A stretch of 64,000 nt of DNA from Selaginella moellendorffii (taxonomy: Eukaryota; Streptophyta; Lycopodiopsida; Selaginellales; Selaginellaceae): NCBI RefSeq assembly GCF_000143415.4, contig NW_003314331.1, forward strand, positions 70,266-134,265, in the 5' to 3' direction. Under the pieces are notes generated by a model, which saw only the letters and a program-made list of their open reading frames with translations, was not told where the DNA came from and ran no database searches. Numbering within the stretch: the first letter of the stretch is position 1; each line of letters starts with the position of its first letter. Both the position numbers and the translations under genes were made by a program. This document shows positions 42,371 to 53,555 of the stretch, piece by piece.

Positions 42371-43567
42371 TTATGGAGTCTTCCAGAGCCAGGAGAAGTG
42401 CTTGAGCAGCCCCCCAGCTCTGTGCTTGGTGGACACGGAGCAATCACACTGAAGAACCATCACCATCGTGGACAGGCCACCAGCCTCGAGGAAGGAATCC
42501 TCCACTGCGTGAGAACCCACCGAGTGGTGGCACACGATTAGCGCCCAGGCGATGAAAGTGCCATGCTCGGTGGCTTGTGTGGAGATCTTGAGCACGCAGC
42601 CCAGGATTGCTGGCACCGCTCTCGCGTGATCCACCGCCAGAGCTTCTCTCCCCTCGGCGCAGCAACACAGCGTCCTGAGCAGCTCCAGAGTTTGCTGCTT
42701 GATCACCCCCGTGGGCTGCTGCTCGATGAGGAGATCGATCAGGAGCTTTGGAGATCCGCATTCGATCGCCCGGAGCTTGAGCTTGGTCGGCTGAGTGGCG
42801 AGGAGGACCAGCAGGGACTTGAGAAGCGGCGATGCTTGATCACCGGTGGTGTTCTTGGCGAGGAGCCACACCAGCCCTTGGATGAGCGCATCGAGGCCGT
42901 CGATATCTCGCATTTGGCGATGGTCGTGAGCCGAGAGTGATGATAGAAGAGTTTCCAAGAGGCTGGCGGCGTTTGTTCTCACCGTTTTGCTGCTGCTGGT
43001 GAGTAGTCTGGCAAATCTCTTTAGAGAATCGAAGCACGCAGCAAATGCCCTTCTTGTGAATTTTGCGTCGAGCTTACAGAGCGTGTGTAAAATCGAGAGG
43101 GCTGCCGCTTGATCTTCCTCCTGGATGGCCCTCTCCGCTAAGACGGTCGCGAACAGAGCTTCCAGGAACTCGTCGTGATCGCCCACTCTCTCCCAGATGG
43201 AATCACCGCTGGGGAGCTTGCTCAATGCAAGCAAGAAGCTCGAGTCCAGGAGCTCGGCTATGGCTACGCTACTCGTATCGATTTCTCTGCAAAGTACCTC
43301 TTCCAAGCTGATGATCGCCTCCTCGTTGCTGCTAGCGCTCCACGATTTGATGAGCTGCTTGAGAGTGGAGTTTGGGATGAGCTCGCATGAACCGAGAGCT
43401 TGGCGCGTGACTGGACAAGCCCTGTTGCCGTCCAGCAGCCACTTTTGGATGCTGGAGCGCTCATACGTGATCCCGGAGCTCAAGATCACGGGATCCTCCA
43501 TGAGCTCGAACGAGATTGGGCAGCGAAAGTATGGGGGGATCTCCGCATTCTTCACAGGTAGTCTCAT
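42371..43567 (-). CDS. U-box E3 ubiquitin ligase with ARM-like repeats (PUB22/26 type)
   Basis: Single exon. From the chosen Met (MRLPVKNAEIPP) it has 398 residues; an in-frame Met 12 codons upstream (43603) is possible. The U-box occupies about residues 9-80: IPPYFRCPISFELMEDPV, TYERSSIQKWL, CPVTRQ and PNSTLKQLI. The rest is Leu-rich helical, like the ARM repeat region that binds substrates. Length and order match the small plant U-box proteins that damp immune and drought signalling. It transfers ubiquitin from E2 to substrate. No defects are visible; no signal peptide or membrane span. Confidence 0.93.
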   Translation of the reverse strand: MRLPVKNAEIPPYFRCPISFELMEDPVILSSGITYERSSIQKWLLDGNRACPVTRQALGSCELIPNSTLKQLIKSWSASSNEEAIISLEEVLCREIDTSSVAIAELLDSSFLLALSKLPSGDSIWERVGDHDEFLEALFATVLAERAIQEEDQAAALSILHTLCKLDAKFTRRAFAACFDSLKRFARLLTSSSKTVRTNAASLLETLLSSLSAHDHRQMRDIDGLDALIQGLVWLLAKNTTGDQASPLLKSLLVLLATQPTKLKLRAIECGSPKLLIDLLIEQQPTGVIKQQTLELLRTLCCCAEGREALAVDHARAVPAILGCVLKISTQATEHGTFIAWALIVCHHSVGSHAVEDSFLEAGGLSTMVMVLQCDCSVSTKHRAGGLLKHFSWLWKTP

Positions 43568-43603
43568 GGATGATCGATCAATCAGATATGCAAAAAGATG
43601 CAA

Positions 43604-44730
43604 CTTTGGGAGGAGAAAAAGCCTTCATACCCTGAGGATAGCAACAACTTTTCTTCTAGATCAAAAGCAGCAAGGATTATCTGTTGATTGACAAGAGAGC
43701 ATTCGGAGCTCTAGTTTAAAAGATTCCATGAGAGCAATGAAAAGAAGTGGCTATGGAGTGAAAGGAGTAGCCTTTGGTATACCTAGTATTTTCCAATATT
43801 GCTGCTTTACCAACCTGCTTTTGGGCATATGGCCCCAAACAGAATTGTCAAGGCTTGGCTTTGAAAGTTGAGCCATCTCATTTTTCAAAAAAAGAGAGTA
43901 AAAATGCTAGAATATACAAGAAAAACAGAGAAAAACAAAAAACATCCTTTTCTGATGAACCATTTTCAAATCTTTAGGAGGCACTGGAAACTCATTCCAC
44001 AGCAGCCATTCCTTGTTAAAGTGCAGAAGAACTTGCTCAGTTTTCGCCTTCATTTTCTGCACTCAATCCCTGCGTGCACTTTCGTTTTCACCTCCGAAAC
44101 TGGTTGTTTCTCAGATTGACCGGTCAGAGCTTGTGTATCAAGTGTGAAATGGGATTTGTATTCTGGTCAAACTGGACAGTGTAGTGCAGGAAAAAACTAT
44201 AGTATAGCAAAAGTATATAGCAGTAGTATGTGAGAAGCTATATACGCTGGAAGCGACCGACCACGCGTGTTCCTGCTCCTGTAACTATGTCGCCCCCTCG
44301 CAAAACACGCACGCAGCATTTCCCCGGTTCTTCCACACACACATAGTCAGGGGTTGACTAGAGGTAGTGCCCAAAGAGAAAAAAAGAGAGAAATAATGGT
44401 ATGGTCGTGCACCGCGAAATAGTCCCAGGAAGACCTCGCGTTTTTCTTGGCGTGCTCGGTGCGACTTTGGGCGATGGCTGGCTGGCTGGTAGATTTGGAG
44501 GTTTTCTTTTTCGCTCTTCTTCCTTCCGTTTTTTGTTCATTGTCAAACCAACTTTACACGGTCTTTCTTTTTATAAAGACGCGGTCGATGCAGCGTTTTC
44601 TTTCGTACCAAGTTTTTGGAGTTCTCTGTAGAGATCCCAGGGCGATCGCGGTTGTGGATCAGGAAGACTTGGATCTGGAGATATCACACAGAGTTCCTTG
44701 TAAAATTCTCCCGCGGTCGGCAGGAAAGGC
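43604..44730. other. Intergenic, promoter of the first IDA-like gene
   Basis: No domain-bearing frame is seen. TTTATAAA at 44570-44577 is a possible TATA box for the gene starting at 44732; the 5' leader would then be about 130 bp. Confidence 0.4.
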
Positions 44731-44731
44731 G

Positions 44732-45070
44732 ATGAGGAGCACCAGAGTCCTGGCTTTGATCCTTGTGATGGGTTTGTACTGCTCGAGCTTCATCCAAGTG
44801 GCTGTTTCGGGAAGATTGGTTGTCGCAGAGAAGCAGCAGGAGAGCAACGATCATGGAAAGCACCGGGCTGGTGATCATCCAGCAGCAGCGGTGGAATGGA
44901 TTCACAAATCTCCTAGCAGCAGCCATGTCTTGCATTCGTCCAATGGAAGAGTGTTTAGCCTCTCGCTCAACAGGATGCCAAAGAAGGTGACTCCACCGTC
45001 GGGGCCGTCCAAATGCCACAACGCGATTTCCACGGCTCGGGCTTCCACCATGGCAAATTGCAGGAACTAA
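44732..45070 (+). CDS. IDA-like secreted peptide precursor 1
   Basis: The product has 112 residues. The N-terminus MRSTRVLALILVMGLYCSSF is a signal peptide. A variable, charged middle region follows. Near the C-terminus is KKVTPPSGPSKCHNAIS (residues 84-100). This resembles the EPIP motif of INFLORESCENCE DEFICIENT IN ABSCISSION (PIPPSAPSKRHN), with Gly for Ala and Cys in place of the Arg before HN. Such peptides are cut out in the apoplast and sensed by HAESA-type LRR receptor kinases to trigger cell separation or immunity. It differs from IDA in having 15 residues after the motif. It heads a same-strand group of three related genes. The assignment rests on the motif only. Confidence 0.75.
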   Translation: MRSTRVLALILVMGLYCSSFIQVAVSGRLVVAEKQQESNDHGKHRAGDHPAAAVEWIHKSPSSSHVLHSSNGRVFSLSLNRMPKKVTPPSGPSKCHNAISTARASTMANCRN

Positions 45071-45674
45071 CACCAGTGGATTCCACTCATTTTTCATTTC
45101 TTTTTCTTGGGTGGGGAGCTTAGATCAACGTTTTAAGATAGTCCATTCTTTTCGGCGATTTGGAGGCCAGTGTAGAGAAAAGGCTAGACACAGACACTCA
45201 CACTTGTTTTCTTGTCTATAAGAAAGTTTTGTTCTCATGAAAACTTGTATAGAAAACGATCCAAAGCGCTTTGGAGCCAACATGTTTTGACACAAGATTT
45301 GGAATCGACAAACCAGCGGCAATTTCTGCTTAGTTGTAACCCAACATCAAATCAATCAAACATCACCAAGAAAAATCTAAACAAAAGAATGAGTGAGTGA
45401 CCCTCTGATTTGTCAAAAAATGGCGGCTCTGAGAATATTGCGTCAATCATGAGACCGGATTGTCAATGGTCAAAGACCACGTGTCACCGACGTGGCCGAG
45501 TAGAAACGCTAGAGAACTCGTAAAAGTCAACCAGCCGAGAACGGAAGTGTGTGTCGATGGATTTCGAAGATCTCCACGCGACTATCAAGATCAAGCGGCC
45601 TGATCTCCAGACAGTCGAGTTTTCGATTATCCACAAAGCACTGCGCGGAGATTCCAGCCCGTGGTTCGCATCTC

Positions 45675-45681
45675 TATATAA
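45675..45681 (+). promoter_or_regulatory. TATA box of IDA-like gene 2
   Basis: TATATAA lies about 150 bp before the ATG at 45832. A short upstream ATG occurs at 45792 and could open a small upstream frame. Confidence 0.5.
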
Positions 45682-45831
45682 CACATGGGCTGCCTGTTTC
45701 CTCCCAGCGAAGTTTCTGGCTGGCTAGCGAGATATTCACCGCCATCATCAGGTTTGGAAAGTTCGGGCCGCAGCTTGAATCGTATAAATCCATGCTTCCA
45801 CCCCGTGCTTTTGATTTCCAAGCCGAGGATC

Positions 45832-46101
45832 ATGTACATGGCTTGTAGAAGAGCTGCAGGTGTTTTCGTGATCCTGGCGGCGATGGTTTTCCTGGATTGT
45901 TGCGGGGCATCGAGGCTTTTGATCGCTGGTGCTGGTGTTGGAGAGTTGTCACAAGGATCATCAAGAGTCTCAAGCCCATCTTTGCATCTGGAGCAACACA
46001 CGCTCCCAAAGAGAATACCAGTTCCTCCATCGGGTCCTTCTAGATGCCACAACAGTCTCTCGGCGCGATTCAAAGTTAAGCGTCCAGGGCCATGCCAGTG
46101 A
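45832..46101 (+). CDS. IDA-like secreted peptide precursor 2
   Basis: The product has 89 residues. A signal peptide (AAGVFVILAAMVFLDCCG) is followed by a short linker and LPKRIPVPPSGPSRCHNSL at residues 58-76. This is the closest of the three to IDA: the lead LPK-x-xPxPPS agrees with the LPKGVPIPPS of IDA family members, and HN is kept. Cys replaces the residue before HN. A basic tail of about 15 residues (ARFKVKRPGPCQ) ends in a second Cys-containing stretch. The frame is open upstream to 45685, but the signal peptide favours this start. Receptor and role are inferred from the family. Confidence 0.8.
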   Translation: MYMACRRAAGVFVILAAMVFLDCCGASRLLIAGAGVGELSQGSSRVSSPSLHLEQHTLPKRIPVPPSGPSRCHNSLSARFKVKRPGPCQ

Positions 46102-46585
46102 CGATCTCCAGTCTCTCACAAACTCTCACAAAAGAAAGCCATTCTTTCCATATTTTTAAATGTTAATATCAATTATAATTGTACTAAAGCATATACTTAT
46201 GAATTATAAACACAACAAAGCTATAGTTGTCCTTTTTACTGTGAGATATATTTGATTAAGCCCATAGTGGCGTATTAACTGTAATATGCCTGGTAGATGA
46301 GCGACAAGGCCATCTTTTCTAGCATTGTTATGCTCGCAAACCCCTTGGTTGGATGTCTCCAAAGTTTATAATTGCGTCGGGATCGCGAAACTCTCGCCCG
46401 GATAGGATCCACCCCTTCGTGCTTTTGATCTTCTCTCGACAGCCCAATGAAGTCTCGCATCGAGCACAAGCGATGCATGATCCACCGCTGTTCTTCTTTC
46501 TTTCTAACGAGAAGATTTTGTCTCGTCTCGGGGCCTGGGACATGGACGCTGCGAGCCTGGTACCATAATGATTTTAAGAAGCACA

Positions 46586-47598
46586 TTAGTCCAAGCAAAG
46601 CTTCCCGACCTGGTCGTGACTGGCAGCAGCAATCCAGTGTGCCTGCCATTTAAGTCTGCGGTGTATAGAATAAGTGTACGTGCTGGCTGGATCTGTCCCG
46701 GCGCTGCACTCCAGAGTGAGTCATCACAATGTATGTAATCTAGCATTTTTTTCCTAGAGATAAGAACTTACATCCACTTGGAAGAGCTTCGCACGCAAAG
46801 CATATAACGCGAGGAGACACTCCAATGCCATCTGTGACCGTGTTGGAGTTGAACACTTCAAAAGGTTGTGTTGGAAAAACCATCGAAATGCTACAGCAAC
46901 ATGACGGAAGGCTGGCGTTAAAACACAAACGAAACGACCAACAGACCGGCAGTAAAGCAAGGCGAAAAACCATAGAAAAGAGAAAACGAAAAGGGAGGAG
47001 ATCAAAAGTCTAAAAGCAAGTGAAAAAAAAAAGGAAAAAAGAAGAGGAAGCGGTACCCGTTTGGACAATGCCGGCTCCCGTACCGCACCAGTCGGTGATG
47101 TCCCACGCGCAGCGATCGATCTCAACTAAAAACAGTGAATCAACTCATTACCAGGCAATACTAAGCAGCCTAGAAACGAAAGACTTACCAGTTTCCGTGA
47201 TGTGATGGAACATAAAACACCGACTGTCGTCGTCCACTGTTGAATCCTAGCAGTCATAAAAGAATAAGTAGCAAAAGTCGGCTCGGCTTGGCTCTAAGAA
47301 AATTAAATCTGAAAAAAAAAGAAAAGAAAAAAGAGATGAAGAACCAAGACGAGTGGAAGGGTCATATAACTCTGAACGAAGCTTCACAAAAATGCACTTT
47401 TTTGTGAGATTGAACGAAGCTCTACAGTAGGATCCCCTCGCTTTTGCTGGACGCACAGATACTATCCCTTGTGAAGTGGGCCGGGGAGGAGCTCCTTTCT
47501 TACAAAATCCCGTGTCCGATGATCCTGTGTCCAAACTCTCCTCGTTAGACAAATAAGCTTTCGAGTAAAAGGATAACTCACCTACTTCTCGCACCATA
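46586..47598 (-). CDS. Candidate multi-exon gene of unknown function
   Basis: I do not recognise it. Splice signals on the minus strand join into one frame: exon 1 near 47598-47583 (MVREV), a tiny exon near 47522-47502, about 47249-47190 (VDDDSRCFMFHHIT), about 47126-47056 (EIDRCAWDITDWCGTGAG), about 46888-46770 (WFFQHNLLKC, MALECLLALYALRA) and about 46715-46586, ending ...HDQVGKLCLD-stop. The product would have about 140 residues. The agreement of six exons is suggestive but could be chance. It may instead be a non-coding stretch between peptide genes. Confidence 0.3.
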
Positions 47599-48071
47599 CT
47601 TTACACTCCGTTTTCCCTCTCTTTCGGCTGAACAGCTTAATTTGGTCGCGTCTGAGTCGAGCAAGCGAAAGGGAAACCTGTGAGGCCGCGACTTGTGTTG
47701 ATAGAAATCCACACATCTCCCCCCATCTCCATCACAGCTTTCTTTTCTCTTTGCTTGTTGCTTTCCTTCGCTCACTCGCAATCCCACCTCATCTTCCAGC
47801 CAGCGAGAGAGAGCCTCTGTCTGTCTCGGAAGTACTCGCAGCTAGCTACGCTTTCCTTCTTTGATTGATTGAGAGCTCTTCTCCGCGAGTGCGTGCTTGT
47901 TCACCGAAGTAAAGGTTCCCTCTTCCGTCTTGTGCAGCTTCCAAGCTTTCATGCAATTATTTGCCACCGGCGCCACCACTTCTCGCTAGTCCCTGCTTCA
48001 TTCTTTCTCGTTGCGTGTCGAGGCTACTCTGAAGATATTCTTGCTGCCCGGCATATGATCGTATCACCACC

Positions 48072-48410
48072 ATGGAAGCAGCTACCGACAGAAAGAAGAT
48101 GACGATCGTCGTGTTGAATTTCATCCTGCTGGGACTTCTCGCCGAGAATGCTTTGTGTGCCAGGTATGGAGTAGCAGGAATTCCAGCGGCTTCTCCCTCT
48201 GCCTCTGCTCTTTCCCATGTTCCGTCTAAGGTCCAGTCTCAATTCTTCACAGTTCCCGCAAAGAAAGAGGCCGATCCAGCATTGCTTTCCGAGCAGAGAA
48301 TGATCCACAATATGCTTCCCCGAGTTCTCACCACTCCACCTTCTGGTCCCAGCAGAGGAGGAAACGATATCGGTCTACAGTCCACCACGGCCCAGGATAG
48401 TGCACCTTAA
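48072..48410 (+). CDS. IDA-like secreted peptide precursor 3
   Basis: The product has 112 residues (or 103 from the second Met at 48099). The signal peptide is MTIVVLNFILLGLLAENALCA. The middle is Ser/Pro/Ala-rich. The C-terminal motif, LPRVLTTPPSGPSRGGNDIG, spans residues 82-101. It shares PPSGPSR with the other two, but has GG-N where they have CH-N, so it has drifted furthest from IDA. The mature-region GPSRGGN also recalls the SGPS core of PIP peptides. A long TC-rich leader (47740-48070) precedes it. It is on the same strand as precursors 1 and 2. Confidence 0.65.
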   Translation: MEAATDRKKMTIVVLNFILLGLLAENALCARYGVAGIPAASPSASALSHVPSKVQSQFFTVPAKKEADPALLSEQRMIHNMLPRVLTTPPSGPSRGGNDIGLQSTTAQDSAP

Positions 48411-49201
48411 GCAGCTAGAACCGGGATATATCTCCATGCATATAAAGGCAGCGAGTATGATATCGAGTCACGTCCTCGGTTTGTCTCTGTCTTCGTAAAT
48501 GATCGTCCGATGATGGTGATCAGTAGTACCGCGGGAAGATCCAGCAAGTTTCTCGAGGGACCCTTAGAAAAAGAGGGACAGCTGCTGCACCAGGAAAAAT
48601 TTTGTAAGGAGGAGATTGAAGTTTTTTTTATCATAGCGAGCTTACTGTTAGCAGAGATTGTTCATGTACATTTCCCAATGTCTTGGTTCTTTTTTTGATT
48701 CCTATCGTAAACCTGAAAAAAACACAAGTCAGACCAAAGCGTAGGTGGTAATCAGTGTAAAACACTGACCGTTCTCCATTCAAACAGCACCAACATGGGA
48801 CTTTGATCACCAGTTTTTGTCTCCAATCCCGGCAGCACCCATCGCTGGCCGGATCTCTTTCGTAAAAGAAAGCCGCAGACTTTGAAAACTTAAGAACCTG
48901 TTTGAATAAAACACTGCAGAGCAGAATAAGAAGTTCAAGATCACATGCTTCACATGCATTCATAATGCACAAATCCATCACAGTCAAAGCTCAAATCCCC
49001 CGAAAAAAAGAAGAGAAACCAAAAGTTTTAGTTTGCAGTTAAGAAACTTGTAGTTAGCACCGAGCTAAAACCACAAAATTGCACGAAAACACGACCTCCT
49101 ATAGCTTAGCGTTAAGAAAGCACGGGAATCTAGGTAGTTACACAACAGCATAGTGTACATTACCAGCAGATCCAAACCCGTTATCAAGCTTTTATTAGCC
49201 T
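48411..49201. other. Intergenic between IDA-like gene 3 and DCP5
   Basis: Probable 3' regions of the two convergent genes. The short frames (for example 48631-48987 minus) lack start context or family features. Confidence 0.45.
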
Positions 49202-51150
49202 TCATACAGCAGCCGGTTGATGTGGTCGACCACCTCGTCGAAACTGTCCACCTCGGTAGCCACCTCTGTAGCCTCCCCGACCACGAGACCTCAAAAAAGC
49301 GTCCCCGAAAGTCTATCAATCAAAGAAACCGAGTGAGAACCCAAACCAAGCACTGACACTCGACTAACCTCAGTGTTGATCTTACGTTGCTCTGAAAATC
49401 TGGGGCGCTCGGTACCACCCTCACGATCCAGAGTGTCACAGGAGAGAGAATCGAAAAAGTCATCCTTGACGTATACCGGCTGAATGCAAAGCTTTATCAG
49501 AAATGTGATCCATAATGTCAAAGCGTCATTCGTACCTTTTTCCCGTCCTCCGGTTTCTGCCAGTTCTCGCTCACAGGCTCGTCCTCTCCGTTCCTTGGTT
49601 CAACCTTTCCTCCAAGCTCACCCCAAACCTCGTCCTTGTTGAACTTTTCATTCATCGCCATGAAATCAAAGTCCTCCGTAAAGTTCGTACGTTGAGAAGG
49701 CTGTCCATGATATCAAAATAAATACCACAAGAAAGAAGAAAAGCTCGAGTAAACATACCCCACGACCCCTTCCGCCGCGCCTTCCATTTCCTCGCCAGTT
49801 ATACCTTCCGTTGTACTCGTGCCTTGGACCATCGTGCCTCGGACCCTCGTGCCTCAAGTTCTCAGGCCTAGGTCCGTTGTTAGCCTGCCAAAACCACGTA
49901 AGTATGCCAAGACATTGACAAAACTCTACTCGCACCTGCTGCTCCTTGGAGTGAGATGATGACTCTTGCAGAGAGTTTTCGGCAGGTTGTAACTTCGATG
50001 GCTCCACCCCTTCCACTGGCGGTTGCTCGAGTGGAGTGGGAGTGTTCTTCTTCAACTCTTGAGAGGAATCCAATGGTGCCTGAGAAACAGACGGCAGCCG
50101 TGGGAGCTTGGCGATCGGTGTCAATATCGCCGTCATTCCAACCGAGGAAGTAGTCTCGCGGGGCTTCTCCGTCTCCGGCGGACCTGTTGGATGTGTCGAG
50201 CTCGGCTGACTAACTTGAGGCGGTGGCCGCTGGTCAGGAGGTAAGAGCGGCTGCGATGGCAAATACGGTGGCTGCATTGCGTTTCCGCTAGGTGGTGGAT
50301 AGTATCCCGGCCAGTAGAGTGCGTTTCCGACGGGCGGAGGCGGACGAGGACCCCATGCACCCAAGCCGACTGCTGGCGGATATGACGAGCTGAGAAAACC
50401 CGGTGGCAGCAGCGCCTGTGAGTCACGCGGTGGTGGCATTCCCACTGGAGGATGGGGAATTGCTGGAGCGTGCGAGAACCCCGCTGGAACTTGAGGTGGT
50501 GGAACACCTCCGCTTGGAGGCTGTGGCATTCCTATCGGTGGAGCCATAATGGGTTGAGACATTCGTTGCGCTTTCTGGGGCTGCTGAGACTGAAAGAAAA
50601 CAAAACTTGACAGCTTAGTACCTCGTATCATCACAGCATGGAAGTCTCACCTGAGCAATGATCGCCGGATCGTTGTAAGGCTGCGAATGGACCGCATGAG
50701 CTTGCGGAGAAGATTTCACCTGTAAATCCTGGAAAGGAAAGAGGCACAAAAAAAGATAGAAACTAATCAGAGAGGAAACAATGAAACCACGGAAGAAATC
50801 CATACCTTGATGTCCGACCCACGAAAAATAATGTAGTCATAGACGCTATCCCTGGGAGGAATCTGCGGCCCTTCCTTCTTCCTCCCTTCGGTTCCATACG
50901 AACGAACTGGAAACAAAGCAAGAGCGCACGGATTCGTGAGCTCCCGAGCTCCAACCCTAGAGAAATATCGCCATAGCCTACCGTTTTGGAGCGCGATGTT
51001 GCAGTTCTCGGCGTCGATGGTGTAGAGCACGCCCTCGTAGCGGATGTCGCTCTTGGATGTGAGGCTGATGAGGCTTCCAATGTAGGAATCGAAGTTGGCA
51101 CTACCTTTGCTGCTGTCGCCCCCGGGCGCCACGGCGCTAGCGTCCCCCAT
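49202..51150 (-). CDS. DCP5: mRNA decapping factor DCP5 (RAP55/LSM14/Scd6 family)
   Basis: It represses translation and aids decapping in P-bodies. The LSm14 domain comes first: [44 protein letters not shown] and FRGSDIK, split by introns after LQN and after DIK. A large Pro-rich exon (about 49890-50590) follows. The FFD/TFG part comes last: [15 protein letters not shown] (FDF-type helix, about 49650), then [19 protein letters not shown] (TFG box with RGG repeats, 49202-49311). An Arg/Gly-rich stretch ([10 protein letters not shown], about 49760) may bind RNA. All three conserved modules are in the right order. The start at 51150 precedes the conserved LSm fold by 20 residues, as in the plant orthologue. 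Confidence 0.93.
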
Positions 51151-51411
51151 CCCGCGCACAAAGACGAAGAACCCTAGTGTTGCTTAACAGCTTAAATGCT
51201 ACCTCTCAATGCGGTAAAAATTTCAAGGCAAAAAATAAAAACTATGTATAACGTAGAACTCTTCTTCGCGCTCGATGATGATTCTCTTCTCTACTGTTTC
51301 GGCGATTACACAGAGAAAACTATCAATAGCGTTTCTACCACTTGTACAGGAACTCTACGCGAGTTCTTCCTCTTCTTGGAGCTCGCTCGAGTTCTTCTTT
51401 TTCTTCGAGCT

Positions 51412-53517
51412 CTAGGCGTGTTCTTCTTCTTCTTCTTCGAGCTCGCTACCGAAGTAAGTGTCGAGGAGGTGATTCGCCATGTTTCTCAGCTCATCGTTCT
51501 CGTGGAAGTGGAGCATCTCAATCGCCAGCATCCCATCGCAACCTTCCACGAGCTTTGTGCCGTTTTGGAGGCAGCGCATCACCTGTGAGGAGGAAGAACA
51601 AAGAGCTTCGTGTCAGCGAAGGAAGAAAATGGTTGATCCGCTTACCAGTTCCAGGAACTGGAGGCCGAGTTTCGATCCCTCCGGGTCGGGCGACTTCACC
51701 AGATTGACGAACTCGGCAACACAGCCGGATTGGGCGAGCGCCGAGAGATGAGCGTGGATGGGCTGTGACGCTGTCTGTGCTGCTGTTGCTTCTTTCGGCA
51801 TCACGCAGAGGTTTCCCAGCGCGTAGACGGCTTCCTTCTTCACGTCGAAGCTGGCTGTCGCGAGCAGATTCACCAGTGGACCACAGGCTACAGGGAAGAC
51901 GTGCTCTTTGTGCTGCATGGATCCAGCAGCTAAGTTGGAGATCACCCACGCAGCTTCCTGTTTCGAGTGTGATGAGTTTTCATGAAAGAAGACCAAAAGT
52001 CTACCTTCTGCAACGCTCTATGATTCGTCTGTAAGCAGCGGACAAGCGCTCCAACAACACCACCTGGAAGATATCTCTCGGTAAAAGCTCCTAGGATATA
52101 GAAAATATAATGTTACCAGGGACAGTGGAGCCAGCAGCAATCACGCCATCACTCATCTTGTTGTCTCCACAAACTATGTTCCCAATAACTCGTAGCACCT
52201 AAAACAAGATAGTGAGAAAACAAGCGACCAAGACCAAAAACTAACTTACAGGGGTAAGAACTGTAAGCTGGTTGGATGTTGCCAGCCACTCCACGAGAGG
52301 TCGAAGCAAAGTAGCGTTAATCAGCTGCTTAGTATCAGCGAGAGCACTGATATAGACGAGGACCCACGCCGTCTCTGCAACCAAATCTTCATCCCTGGAA
52401 TATAAACAATCAAAAGTGTATCAAACCAAAAACTACGATCATCTTACTTTGAATGCAAGTGTTGAACGAGACCTGGCAGAATGCCATCGATGCTAAGCAA
52501 ATCCGAAGCACCTTTCGTGCTTGGACCCTGCAAGGAGCGCATCAAAAACTCATCAGAACGAAGTCAAGCGTTACACTACCTTGATGAGATTTGACAGAGC
52601 CCAGCAAGCAGTTCGTGCGACAGACGTTTTTTGAGACAAGGCCAATCGAGCAAGCGGCCGAAGAGATCCTTGAGCAAGAAGTATTTTTCTTATCTCCTCG
52701 CTGTCACCGGCAAAGTTTCCCAGAGCCCATGCACACTGCTCCGCAACAAGAAGAGAGCTATTTTCTGGAAAGAAAAACGTCGTCATACACATAAAAAAAA
52801 AAAAAAAACAAAAACGCACATACCTCCAAGATGAGCAATGAGAAGAGGAACGGGCATTAGCAAATCTTCTTGCTGCTGGACATCCTCTACAGCGATGTTT
52901 GTCAAACACCAAGAAGCTTCAAGCAGCTTGCAGAAAGAAGAAAAAAAATCTTAACAGCAAAAAAGAAGAAAAAGGTAGAGCACTTACCTGTTCTTCGCTT
53001 GATCCAAATTTCAGGCACTCCACAAGCACTGGGATGAGACCAGCTTCCACAGCAACGCTCACTGGCGGCAAAGAGCTGCACGAAAGAAATCGCCTCACCT
53101 TCTTAAGAGCTTCTAGCTTCCGATTAGAAGCTCCCTTGGAGCTAAGCAGCTGCTAGCATTAGTCCCAAGCATTCCAAGCAAAAACTAAGAAACTTACATG
53201 TCTTGGCTAGCGCTGACTAGCTCCGCCACTGCCGATTTCACGTCATTCTCCAAGGCGATCCTCGAATCCTCGTCGCCCTCGCAGTACATTTCCATCCCAT
53301 CCTCCACGTCTTGGCTCCTGCGCATTCGCTTGGCTCGCACGGCAGCATCCCGGCGCTCTTTGCTCAGCGCGACCGCCAATTTGCGCCGCCTCTGCCCAGC
53401 TCCACTCGCGACTGCTTGAACAATGAGGCGAGAGTGGAAATGGAGGAGATCGAGATCTTACCCGATGGCTTGAAGTGATCGCGACGAGCGGGGCTCACAG
53501 CATCCATCTTGCTCGCT
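51412..53517 (-). CDS. Importin subunit alpha-9 type nuclear import receptor
   Basis: It carries nuclear-localisation cargo to importin beta. The N-terminus (MDAVSPARRDHFKPSG, exon 53517-53462) leads into a basic importin-beta-binding region, GQRRRKLAVALSKERRDA then KRMRR and the DVEDGMEM stretch. These match plant IMPA-9 rather than the IMPA-1 group. ARM repeats follow over many short exons: AEQCAWALGNFAGD, TACWALSNLIK, QEAAWVISNLAAGS and KEAVYALGNLC. The C-terminus is ENDELRNMANHLLDTYFGSE followed by Glu residues, stop at 51412-51414. The WxxxN arrays needed to bind NLS peptides are present. The ATG lies just 39 bp from the stop of the next upstream gene. Confidence 0.92.
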
Positions 53518-53555
53518 TATTTAGGGTTTAAGAGGAATTCTAGGGTTCTTGTCAT

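Noticed and set aside
44732-48410. CLE or PSY type for the small secreted peptides
   Set aside because: No RxxPxGPDPxHN or DY motif; the PPSGPS-x-x-HN core fits IDA better.
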